Below are positions 46,423-54,900 of a DNA stretch of 64,000 bases, in pieces; positions within the stretch are counted from its first letter, which is position 1, and every line of letters starts with the position of its first letter. The notes below the pieces were generated by a model. It was not told the origin of the DNA, did no database searches, and saw only the letters and a program-made list of their open reading frames with translations. The translations under genes and the position numbers were made by a program. The DNA comes from Pseudomonas sp. Irchel 3E13 (GTDB taxonomy: Bacteria; Pseudomonadota; Gammaproteobacteria; Pseudomonadales; Pseudomonadaceae). The stretch is from NCBI RefSeq assembly GCF_900187455.1, contig NZ_FYDX01000007.1, positions 248,001 through 312,000 on the forward strand, read 5' to 3'.

Positions 46423-48107
46423 TGCGGGGCGTCGCCCCTCTCCGATCGTTGTTCCTCGGCGCCAGCCTGGCGCTGTGCAGCATTGCGGCCCTGGCCGACG
46501 GACCGGGGCGCGCGGCAATCGCCACGCCTCACCCTGAAGCCACCGCCGCGGCGCGGGAAATCCTCCGCCAGGGCGGCAACGCCTTCGACGCGGCGATTGC
46601 CGTGAGCGCCGCACTGGCCGTGGTCGAGCCCTATGGCTCGGGCCTGGGCGGTGGCGGCTTCTTCCTGCTGCGCCAGCCCGGCACGCCCACCGGCTACCGC
46701 TTTATCGACGCCCGCGAAAAAGCGCCCGGCAACGCCACGGCGGACATGTACCTGAAAGACGGCAAGGTCGAGCCCGGCCTGTCGATCAACGGTCCGCTGG
46801 CGGCGGCCATTCCCGGCTTGCCCGCGGCGCTGGACGAACTCGCCGCGCGCTACGGCAAACTCCCTCTACGCAGTAGCCTGGCCCCGGCGATTCGCCTGGC
46901 CAACCAGGGTTTTGCCGTCGATCGCATCTACCGCGACCGCGCCACGATGCGCCTAAGCGCCTTGCGCGACGACGCCGAAAGCGCCCGACTGTTTCTCGAC
47001 CGCAATGAAGTGCCGGCCCTCGGCCGAGCGATCCGCCAGCCGGGACTGGCCGCAACCCTGCAACGCTTGGCAGATCAGGGCCGCGACGGTTTCTACCGGG
47101 GTCCGGTGGCGCAAACGCTGGTGCGGGAAGTCAACGCCGCCGGCGGGATCTGGAGCCTGGATGACCTTGCCGGCTACCGCACCGCCGAGCGCGAGCCGCT
47201 GCGCTATCGCCTTGCCGGCCAGCGCGAACTGATCAGCGCCCCGCCGCCGTCCGCTGGCGGCGTGGCTATCGCCCAGAGCCTGGCGATGCTCCAGCGCCTG
47301 CCATGGCAAAGCGCCGACAAGGTGCAGCGCGCCCACTATGTGCTGGAAGTCTTGCGCCGGGCCTACCGCGACCGTGGCCTGCTTGGTGACCCGGACCATG
47401 TGGATAATCCCGTGCCGCGCCTGCTGTCGCGCTCGCACCTGGTTGAGCTGGCCGACAGCATCGACGTGCACGACGCCACACCGAGCAGCCGCCTGCCGCC
47501 GTCGCCCGCCTGGCGCGAAGGCGACCACACCACCCACTTCGCGGTGATCGACGCCGACGGCAATGCCGTGGCGGCGACCTTGTCCGTCAACCTGCCTTTC
47601 GGCGCAGCCTTCACCGCGCCCGGTACCGGCGTGGTGCTGAACAATGAAATGGACGACTTCGCCGCCGACCCGCACGGCAGCAACAGCTACGGCCTGAGCG
47701 GCAGCCAGGCCAACGCCGTGGCGGCCGGCAAGCGACCGCTGTCGAGCATGAGCCCGAGCTTCATCGAAAGCCCTGGAGAGTTCGCCGCCTTCGGCACGCC
47801 GGGCGGCAGCCGGATTCCGAGCATGGTGCTGCTGTCGATGCTGGAATACCTGGACGGGCGGCCGGTGAACACCTGGCCGGCGGTGCCGCGCTATCACCAC
47901 CAGTATTTGCCGGATGTGGTGGAGCATGAGCCGGGCGCATTCAGCGAGACGGAGCAGGAGGCGCTGCGGGCACGCGGTTATGAGCTGAAGGATCTGGGGC
48001 GCAGCTACGGCAATCAGCAGGTGCTGTTCTGGGACAAGCGGGACGGGCGGCTGGAGGCGGCGAGTGATCCGCGTGGGGTGGGCAGTTCAGAGGTGGTGAA
48101 GCCCTGA
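46422..48107 (+). CDS. ggt: Gamma-glutamyltransferase
   Basis: The 561-residue periplasmic enzyme transfers or hydrolyses gamma-glutamyl groups, as from glutathione. It has a signal peptide (MRGVAPLRSLFLGASLALCSIAA-type), GGNAFDAAIAVSAALAVVEP near residue 48, and the self-processing site DHTTHFAVIDADGNAVAATL near 368, where a Thr becomes the N-terminal nucleophile of the small subunit. The late SSMSPSF and GTPGGSRIPSMVL blocks complete the family. It overlaps the ferredoxin stop by 1 nt. Confidence 0.94.
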
Positions 48108-48141
48108 TGGCCTCATCGCTGGCAAGCCAGCGATAAGGCCA
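48106..48141. repeat. REP-like hairpin between ggt and mutM
   Basis: CGCTGGC and GCCAGCG (48117-48132) form a 7-bp stem with an AA loop, bordered by GATGGCCTCAT and ATAAGGCC. It lies between converging genes and may also terminate them. Confidence 0.6.
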
Positions 48142-48158
48142 GCAAACTCAACAACGAT

Positions 48159-48971
48159 CTACTTCTGACACCGCGGACAAAACACACTCGCCCGCTGCCC
48201 CAGTTTCACTTCCCGCAAGACCGTGCCGCACACCTTGCACGGCTCTTCGCGCCGCCCGTAGACGAACAGCTCCTGCTGGAAGTACCCCGGCTGACCGTCC
48301 CCGCCGATGAAGTCGCGCAAGGTGGTGCCACCTCGCTCGATCGCCGCCGCGAGGATCCGCTTGATTTCGATCGCCAGCCGCAGGTAACGCGCCCGGGAAA
48401 TCCCGCCCGCCTCGCGGCGCGGATCGATACCCGCCGCGAACAGCGCTTCGGTCGCGTAGATATTGCCAACCCCGACCACCACAGCGTTATCCATGATGAA
48501 CGGTTTCACCGCCATCGACCGCCCGCGGGACAGCTGGAACAAGCGCTCACCATCAAACAGGTCGGTCAGCGGCTCCGGGCCGAGCCGGATCAGCAGCTCA
48601 TGCTCCAGCGGCGTCTGGCTCCAGAGCATCGCGCCGAAACGCCGAGGATCGGTGTAGCGCAGCGCCAGGCCGGACTCCAGCTCGATATCCACGTGCTCGT
48701 GCTTTTCTGCCGGCAAGCCGATTTCCACCAGCCGCAGGTTGCCAGACATACCCAGGTGGCTGATCAGCGTCCCCACCTCGGCATTCAACAACAGGTATTT
48801 CGCACGCCGCTCCACCGAGACGAACCGCTGCCCGGACAGGCGCACGTCGAGGTCTTCAGGGATTGGCCAGCGCAGACGGCGCTCGCGCACGATCACCCGG
48901 CTGACACGCTGGCCTTCGAGGTAAGGGGCGATGCCCCGGCGAGTGGTTTCGACTTCAGGTAGTTCCGGCAT
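48159..48971 (-). CDS. mutM: Formamidopyrimidine-DNA glycosylase
   Basis: The enzyme removes 8-oxoguanine and related lesions. The 270-residue product begins [18 protein letters not shown], giving the N-terminal Pro nucleophile and Glu after Met removal. It has the H2TH region ([20 protein letters not shown] near 165) and a C-terminal zinc finger [20 protein letters not shown] ending CPRCQ. It follows the HDOD gene by 3 nt. Confidence 0.97.
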   Translation of the reverse strand: MPELPEVETTRRGIAPYLEGQRVSRVIVRERRLRWPIPEDLDVRLSGQRFVSVERRAKYLLLNAEVGTLISHLGMSGNLRLVEIGLPAEKHEHVDIELESGLALRYTDPRRFGAMLWSQTPLEHELLIRLGPEPLTDLFDGERLFQLSRGRSMAVKPFIMDNAVVVGVGNIYATEALFAAGIDPRREAGGISRARYLRLAIEIKRILAAAIERGGTTLRDFIGGDGQPGYFQQELFVYGRREEPCKVCGTVLREVKLGQRASVFCPRCQK

Positions 48972-48974
48972 GGA

Positions 48975-49841
48975 TCAATGGCTGCCCAGTTCGCGGATGG
49001 TTTGCTTGAGGCTCTCGAAGTCGTATTCCGACAGGCCGATATAGTCCAGCACCAGGTGCCCGACGGTATTCCATTCGTGGTCCACGCTCTGGTTGCCCAG
49101 CACCCGGTGCGATGCGCAGATGTGCTCGGCCATCTTCAGGATCGCCAGCAGGTTTTTCAGCGGCGCGTTGCGCGGCGAGTCGTCGCTGAACACCGCCAGG
49201 GCGTTGTGGTGGTTGGCGATAGCGTTGCTGACATGCTCCGGCAGGCGCCAGGACTTGGCCGTGTAGTAGCCCACCACCGCGTGGTTGGTGTTGAACACCT
49301 GATTCTCGGTGTCCACCACCCGCTGGTTGTCGCCGGCGCTGGCGTAGGCGTCTTCCAGCACACGCATGTATTCGGGGAAGCGCTTGAGCATCAGCGGCAC
49401 GCCGCAATCGTGGAACAGACCCAACGCGTAAGCCTCGTCCACCGCCTGGGAGCCAAATCGCTTGGCCAGGGTCAGGCTGGTCATCGCCACGTCCTGGGCC
49501 GTGTCCCAGAAACGGTTGAGGGTGACGATGGTTTCATCGCTCATCTCGCCCTTGATCGACTGGGCGTTGATGAGGTTGATGATCGAACGGCTGCCCAGCA
49601 GGTTCACCGCGCGCTGGATCGAGGCGATCTTGTTGGTCAGGCCGTAATACGGCGAGTTGACGATCTTCAGCAGCGCGCCAGACAGGCCAGGGTCCTGGGA
49701 AATCAGCTTGGCGATCACCTCGAGGTCGGGATCGGGCATGTACTGCTCCATCTGCAGGTCCACCATGATCTGCGGTTGGGGCGGGACGCTGATGCCTTGC
49801 AAGGCTTGCTGGATCTGTTCGGCGGTTAGTTCCGGGGTCAT
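48975..49841 (-). CDS. HDOD-domain protein
   Basis: The 288-residue product starts MTPELTAEQIQQALQGISVP and is mostly an HDOD domain, with SQDPGLSGALLKIVNSPYYG near residue 50, SIQRAVNLLGSRSIINLI and LFHDCGVPLMLKRFPEYM. The degenerate HD residues in GLFHDCG and ANHHNA suggest a signalling or scaffold role rather than cyclic-di-GMP hydrolysis; this is family inference. The start at 49841 is preferred over the open frame to 49925. Confidence 0.88.
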   Translation of the reverse strand: MTPELTAEQIQQALQGISVPPQPQIMVDLQMEQYMPDPDLEVIAKLISQDPGLSGALLKIVNSPYYGLTNKIASIQRAVNLLGSRSIINLINAQSIKGEMSDETIVTLNRFWDTAQDVAMTSLTLAKRFGSQAVDEAYALGLFHDCGVPLMLKRFPEYMRVLEDAYASAGDNQRVVDTENQVFNTNHAVVGYYTAKSWRLPEHVSNAIANHHNALAVFSDDSPRNAPLKNLLAILKMAEHICASHRVLGNQSVDHEWNTVGHLVLDYIGLSEYDFESLKQTIRELGSH

Positions 49842-49996
49842 AAATTCACACTCGCGGCTGACGGCGAATTCTAACCTGATCAGTACAGTGGGGCGCCACG
49901 CAAAATACCGTCCGCTGGCCTGCAATTTGTCGCGCCGGCGCAGTGCTCGCCTGGTCGACAGGCTATACTCCCGCTCTTTTTTCCCGGAGCGACGTC

Positions 49997-51193
49997 ATGT
50001 CCCTGCCCACCCTTCGCCTCAAAGCCAACGCCGACCGCCGCCTGCGCGCTGGCCACCTGTGGGTCTACAGCAACGAAATCGACGTCGCCGCCACCCCGCT
50101 GCACGGCTTCAAGGCCGGCGACCAGGCCATTCTGGAAACCGCGGGCGGCAAAGGCCTGGGCATCGTCGCCCTGAGCCCGAACAACCTGATCTGCGCCCGC
50201 CTGCTGTCGCGCGACGTCAAGCTGGCACTGGACAAATCGCTGCTGGTACACCGCCTGAACGTCGCCCTGTCGCTGCGCGAGCGCCTGTTCGACAAGCCGT
50301 TCTACCGCCTGGTCTACGGCGATTCCGACCTGCTGCCGGGCCTGGTGGTCGACCGTTTCGGCGACATCCTCGTGGTGCAGTTGGCCTCGCCGGCCATGGA
50401 GCGTCAGCGCGATGACGTCCTCGCCGCGCTGATCCAGGTGCTCAAACCGAGCGGCGTGCTGTTCAAGAACGACTCCTCCGCCCGCGATGCCGAAGGTCTG
50501 GAGCGTTATGTCGAAACCGTCTACGGCGAAGTGCCGGAGTGGGTCGCGCTGGAAGAGAACGGCGTGAAGTTCGAAGCGCCGGTGATGGAAGGCCAGAAGA
50601 CCGGCTGGTTCTACGACCACCGCATGAACCGCGCGCGCCTGGCGCCGTACGTCAAGGGCAAGCGCGTGCTTGACCTGTTCAGCTACATCGGCGGCTGGGG
50701 CGTGCAGGCTGCGGCCTTCGGCGCCAGCGAAGTGTTCTGCGTCGACGCTTCCGCCTTCGCCCTCGATGGCGTCGAGCGCAACGCCGCGTTGAACGGCTTT
50801 GCCGAGAAAATGACCTGCATCGAAGGCGACGTGTTCGCCGCCCTGCGTGAGCTGAAGGCTTCGGAAGAGCGCTTCGACGTGATCGTCGCCGACCCGCCCG
50901 CCTTCATCAAACGCAAGAAAGACCTGAAAAACGGCGAAGGCGCCTACCGCCGCCTGAACGAACAGGCCATGCGCCTGCTGAGCAAGGACGGCATCCTGGT
51001 CAGCGCATCGTGCTCGATGCACCTGCCGGAAGACGACCTGCAGAACATCCTGCTCACCAGCGCCCGTCACCTGGACCGCAATATCCAGTTCCTCGAGCGC
51101 GGCGGCCAGGGCCCGGACCATCCGGTACACCCGGCAATCCCGGAAACCCGCTATATCAAGAGCATCACCTGCCGCCTGCTGCCTAATAGCTGA
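49997..51193 (+). CDS. rlmI: 23S rRNA (cytosine-1962-C5)-methyltransferase
   Basis: The 398-residue enzyme starts MSLPTLRLKANADRRLRAGH at 49997, behind CCCGGAGCG. An N-terminal PUA domain (about residues 4-75) precedes a central EEHEP-like part and a Rossmann methyltransferase with VLDLFSYIGGWGVQAAAFGA near 222, DVIVADPPAFIKRKKDLK near 295, and the catalytic Cys in SASCSMHL. The pattern is that of RlmI. Confidence 0.93.
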   Translation: MSLPTLRLKANADRRLRAGHLWVYSNEIDVAATPLHGFKAGDQAILETAGGKGLGIVALSPNNLICARLLSRDVKLALDKSLLVHRLNVALSLRERLFDKPFYRLVYGDSDLLPGLVVDRFGDILVVQLASPAMERQRDDVLAALIQVLKPSGVLFKNDSSARDAEGLERYVETVYGEVPEWVALEENGVKFEAPVMEGQKTGWFYDHRMNRARLAPYVKGKRVLDLFSYIGGWGVQAAAFGASEVFCVDASAFALDGVERNAALNGFAEKMTCIEGDVFAALRELKASEERFDVIVADPPAFIKRKKDLKNGEGAYRRLNEQAMRLLSKDGILVSASCSMHLPEDDLQNILLTSARHLDRNIQFLERGGQGPDHPVHPAIPETRYIKSITCRLLPNS

Positions 51194-51208
51194 GTGCGTC
51201 AGTGAAAT

Positions 51209-51240
51209 GAAAAATCCCGGCCTGGTGCCGGGATTTTTTA
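51209..51240. terminator. Bidirectional terminator between rlmI and hicB
   Basis: AAAATCCCGGC (51211-51221) pairs with GCCGGGATTTT (51227-51237) around a five-base loop, followed by Ts. It overlaps the hicB stop codon. Confidence 0.9.
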
Positions 51241-51639
51241 TCGCCCCAGTTTCTCCAGCGCGGCATCGGCGAGGAAGGAAGAGCGGCTTTTCACGTTGTG
51301 GTCGCGAACATAGCGGTCGATACGCTGAATGACAAAACCTGGCAGGGTGACATTCACTTTCTCGGTCTTGCCCAAGTATGGCGTAACGTCGATTTCGAGC
51401 ATTCCCCACCCCATGCCCGCGAAATCGGGATTGCTGCGATGAGTAGCCGCGCTGGTGGGCATAGGAATGGACTGACCGCTCCCGACAATCTCTTCCAGCA
51501 TGATGTGCGCAACCTCGACTGCGGCGGCATAGGCATCCTCGAAGGTATCGCCTGCGGTGACCGCACCAGGGATATCCGGAATCTGGATGCCCGTGGCGGT
51601 CTTTTCATCGCCCCATTCGATGCAGATCGGGTATTGCAT
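51238..51639 (-). CDS. hicB: HicB-family antitoxin
   Basis: The 133-residue product starts MQYPICIEWGDEKTATGIQI. The N-terminal HicB domain (about residues 1-70, PDIPGAVTAGDTFEDAYAAA) binds HicA. The C-terminal segment from about 96 (VNVTLPGFVIQRIDRYVRDH) is a ribbon-helix-helix DNA-binding domain, so this HicB probably represses its own operon. It follows hicA by 37 nt. Confidence 0.9.
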   Translation of the reverse strand: MQYPICIEWGDEKTATGIQIPDIPGAVTAGDTFEDAYAAAVEVAHIMLEEIVGSGQSIPMPTSAATHRSNPDFAGMGWGMLEIDVTPYLGKTEKVNVTLPGFVIQRIDRYVRDHNVKSRSSFLADAALEKLGR

Positions 51640-51676
51640 GTTTGACTCCTGCGAAGTTGCAAAAGGCGAGCCCGGG

Positions 51677-51865
51677 TTATTTCAGCCCAGCCCGTTCCCT
51701 GATGCTTTTTACAGTGCCCAGCGGCAGGTCCTTTTTGGGATGGGGCACGGGGATTGAGTTTGGATTGCGGGGGTGCTTGAAAATGTGATGGCTTCCCGTG
51801 ACACGCTTCAAAAACCAACCAGCAGCTTCAAGCTCCTTGATCAACAGTCTGCTTTGCACCTCCAT
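51677..51865 (-). CDS. hicA: HicA-family mRNA interferase toxin
   Basis: The 62-residue protein starts MEVQSRLLIKELEAAGWFLK and has the double-stranded-RNA-binding-like fold with the catalytic His in VTGSHHIFKHP near residue 26. HicA cuts mRNA when HicB is lost. It is upstream of hicB, the usual order. The pair sits between rlmI and a DUF2867 gene. Confidence 0.9.
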   Translation of the reverse strand: MEVQSRLLIKELEAAGWFLKRVTGSHHIFKHPRNPNSIPVPHPKKDLPLGTVKSIRERAGLK

Positions 51866-51974
51866 CTCTCCCTGATGAGCGAAGGAGCAAACATAAGCGC
51901 TGAGCCATCAAAGCACCCCGAAAAAGATGTGTCCAGAGTTATCTTTTAATGGCCTGCTGCCGGGCGCTAGCTGA

Positions 51975-52457
51975 CTAGATCCTACCCAACATCGACCTCA
52001 CCACCCGTCGATGAAACGGCGCGATCAGGCGCATGTAGAACCGCCCCAATGCATTGTGCGGCTCGACGATGGAAGTCAGGCTGAGCTGGTTGTTCGGGTC
52101 CAGGTGCACGGAAATCAGGACATCCAGGTGGCTGTCCTTGAGCGACAGCACCAGTTCCTTGTCCGTCACGGCGGCGATCTGGAAGAAATCGAGGTTGTCG
52201 CCCACCCGCGGGCTCTTCTGTACGCGCAGGTTGAAGCCGGTGACCGGCTTGAGGCCGAAAGGCCGGACCATCATGTCGCGCAGGCGGATCGCCTGGTTGA
52301 CCCAATCCGGCACCGCGCGGCTCATCCGCTGGTAGGCATCCAGCGCGGTCAGGCCCTGTTCGGGCGTCACCCGGCGGGCGAAGCAGTCGAAGAACCAGGC
52401 CGTGGTGGACAGCATCCGCAGAACGCTGCTGGCGGGAACATCGGCAGGGTGGACCAT
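51975..52457 (-). CDS. DUF2867-family protein
   Basis: The 160-residue product starts MVHPADVPASSVLRMLSTTA at 52457, with GGAGG at a good distance; a further open frame to 52634 is not needed. The C-terminal half has LSLKDSHLDVLISVHLDP, then IVEPHNALGRFYMRLIAPFH, which fits DUF2867. Function unknown. It is divergent from ilvD. Confidence 0.75.
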   Translation of the reverse strand: MVHPADVPASSVLRMLSTTAWFFDCFARRVTPEQGLTALDAYQRMSRAVPDWVNQAIRLRDMMVRPFGLKPVTGFNLRVQKSPRVGDNLDFFQIAAVTDKELVLSLKDSHLDVLISVHLDPNNQLSLTSIVEPHNALGRFYMRLIAPFHRRVVRSMLGRI

Positions 52458-52796
52458 AAACTCCTCCATGGAAGTCCAAAGCGAGAAGTCGATCACGGTA
52501 GCGCTCCGCCGCCCGGAAAGCGACCCCGACCAAAAAAGGGCTTGTCTGCGCCACAAAGCGCCGTGCCGCGCGCGCCAACTGTCTATTGCGCCATTCCCTA
52601 AGCCCGCCAGCGGTGTAGAATCGGCCCTATTCATCGCCAGTCATCCCCCGGCGGGTTTATGAGCTCTGGCCGAGCGCACGGCGATCCCGCGGCGTCTTCG
52701 GCTTCATCCGTACCAGCGGCCACCTGCCTTGCGGTACCAAGGACAAGAGAAGCTCACTCCCCTCATTGATACCTGATTAGCCGCCAGGAGTGCTTC

Positions 52797-54638
52797 ATGC
52801 CTGATTACCGTTCCAAAACGTCCACCCACGGCCGCAACATGGCCGGTGCCCGCGCGCTGTGGCGCGCCACCGGTATGAAGGACGAGGACTTCAAGAAGCC
52901 GATCATCGCGATCGCCAACTCGTTCACCCAGTTCGTCCCGGGCCACGTGCACCTGAAGGACCTGGGCCAACTGGTCGCCCGCGAAGTGGAACGCGCAGGC
53001 GGCGTGGCGAAGGAATTCAACACCATCGCGGTGGATGACGGCATCGCCATGGGCCACGACGGCATGCTCTATTCGCTGCCGAGCCGCGAGATCATCGCCG
53101 ACTCCGTCGAGTACATGGTCAACGCCCACTGCGCCGACGCCATCGTCTGCATCTCCAACTGCGACAAGATCACCCCCGGCATGCTGATGGCCGCCCTGCG
53201 CCTGAACATCCCGGTGATCTTCGTTTCCGGCGGCCCGATGGAAGCCGGCAAGACCAAGCTGGCCAGCCACGGCCTGGACCTGGTCGACGCCATGGTCATC
53301 GCCGCCGACTCCACCGCCAGCGACGAGAAAGTCGCCGAGTACGAGCGCAGCGCCTGCCCGACCTGCGGTTCGTGCTCCGGCATGTTCACCGCCAACTCGA
53401 TGAACTGCCTGACCGAAGCCCTGGGCCTGGCCCTGCCGGGCAACGGTTCGACCCTCGCCACCCACAGTGACCGCGAGCAACTGTTCCTCAAGGCTGGCCG
53501 CACCATCGTCGAGCTGTGCAAGCGCTACTACGGCGACAACGACGACAGCGTGCTGCCGCGCAACGTCGCCAACTTCAAGGCGTTCGAGAACGCCATGATG
53601 CTCGACATCGCCATGGGCGGCTCGACCAACACCATCCTGCACCTGCTGGCCGCGGCCCAGGAAGCCGAGATCCCGTTCGACCTGCGCGACATCGATCGCC
53701 TGTCGCGCAAAGTGCCGCAACTGTGCAAGGTCGCGCCGAACATCCAGAAGTACCACATGGAGGACGTCCACCGCGCCGGCGGCATCTTCAGCATCCTCGG
53801 CTCACTGGCCCGTGGCGGCCTGCTGCACACCGACCTGCCGACAGTGCACAGCCCGAGCATGGAAGAAGCCATCGCCAAGTGGGACATCACCCAGACCGAC
53901 GACGAAGCCGTGCACACCTTCTTCAAGGCAGGCCCGGCCGGCATCCCGACGCAAACCGCGTTCAGCCAGTCGACCCGCTGGGAAACCCTGGACGACGACC
54001 GTGAACACGGCTGCATCCGTAGCGTCGAACACGCGTATTCGCAAGAAGGCGGCCTGGCCGTGCTGTACGGCAACATCGCGCTGGACGGCTGCGTAGTGAA
54101 AACGGCGGGCGTCGATGAGTCGATCCATGTGTTCGAAGGCAACGCGAAGATCTTCGAAAGCCAGGACAGCGCGGTACGCGGCATCCTCGCTGACGAGGTG
54201 AAGGAAGGCGACATCGTCATCATTCGCTACGAAGGCCCGAAAGGCGGCCCGGGCATGCAGGAAATGCTGTACCCGACGTCGTACCTGAAGTCCAAGGGCC
54301 TGGGCAAAGCCTGCGCCCTGCTGACCGACGGCCGTTTCTCCGGCGGTACCTCGGGCCTGTCCATCGGCCACGCCTCGCCGGAAGCCGCTGCTGGCGGCGC
54401 CATCGGCCTGGTGCAGGACGGCGACAAGGTGCTGATCGACATTCCGAACCGCTCGATCAACCTGTTGATCAGCGACGAAGAACTGGCGGCGCGCCGTGTC
54501 ATTCAGGACCAGAAAGGCTGGAAACCGGTGGAGCAGCGTCCGCGCAAAGTGACCACCGCGCTGAAAGCCTACGCCCTGCTGGCCACCAGTGCCGACAAGG
54601 GTGCGGTGCGTGACAAGGCTCTGCTCGACGGGCTGTGA
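52797..54638 (+). CDS. ilvD: Dihydroxy-acid dehydratase
   Basis: The enzyme performs the third step of branched-chain amino acid synthesis with an iron-sulfur cluster. The 613-residue product begins [20 protein letters not shown], has cluster cysteines in [15 protein letters not shown] near residue 122 and [19 protein letters not shown] near 190, and the late [19 protein letters not shown]. The start follows CAGGAG. Its terminator is interrupted by the element at 54675-54840. Confidence 0.98.
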   Translation: MPDYRSKTSTHGRNMAGARALWRATGMKDEDFKKPIIAIANSFTQFVPGHVHLKDLGQLVAREVERAGGVAKEFNTIAVDDGIAMGHDGMLYSLPSREIIADSVEYMVNAHCADAIVCISNCDKITPGMLMAALRLNIPVIFVSGGPMEAGKTKLASHGLDLVDAMVIAADSTASDEKVAEYERSACPTCGSCSGMFTANSMNCLTEALGLALPGNGSTLATHSDREQLFLKAGRTIVELCKRYYGDNDDSVLPRNVANFKAFENAMMLDIAMGGSTNTILHLLAAAQEAEIPFDLRDIDRLSRKVPQLCKVAPNIQKYHMEDVHRAGGIFSILGSLARGGLLHTDLPTVHSPSMEEAIAKWDITQTDDEAVHTFFKAGPAGIPTQTAFSQSTRWETLDDDREHGCIRSVEHAYSQEGGLAVLYGNIALDGCVVKTAGVDESIHVFEGNAKIFESQDSAVRGILADEVKEGDIVIIRYEGPKGGPGMQEMLYPTSYLKSKGLGKACALLTDGRFSGGTSGLSIGHASPEAAAGGAIGLVQDGDKVLIDIPNRSINLLISDEELAARRVIQDQKGWKPVEQRPRKVTTALKAYALLATSADKGAVRDKALLDGL

Positions 54639-54667
54639 GTCGTAGAGCGGAATGAAAAAAACCGGCG

Positions 54668-54847
54668 CCCTTGGCGTAATGCCAGTCAGTTAAACCAATT
54701 GGGGCCGCTTTGCGGCCCTTCGCGAGCAAGCTCGCTCCCACAGGATAGCCAAGGTGCAGCTTGTGGGAGCGAGCTTGCTCGCGAAGGGCTGCAGAGCAGC
54801 CCCAATTTAGGTGCTGAAACGTTAACTGACTGGCATTACGCCCTTGG
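54668..54847. mobile_element. MITE-like element with REP core inserted in the ilvD terminator
   Basis: A 166-bp element (54675-54840) has perfect 19-bp terminal inverted repeats, CGTAATGCCAGTCAGTTAA. It is flanked by the 7-bp direct repeat CCCTTGG (54668-54674 and 54841-54847). Inside are two inverted REP sequences built on TTCGCGAGCAAGCTCGCTCC (near 54719-54740 and 54764-54787). Removing the element and one CCCTTGG restores a perfect terminator stem, AAAAAACCGGC with GCCGGTTTTTT. There is no transposase gene, so it would move only with help in trans. Confidence 0.8.
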
Positions 54848-54900
54848 TGCCGGTTTTTTATGGGTCATCAAGGGCCTCATCGCTGCTGTTCGGGACTCAC

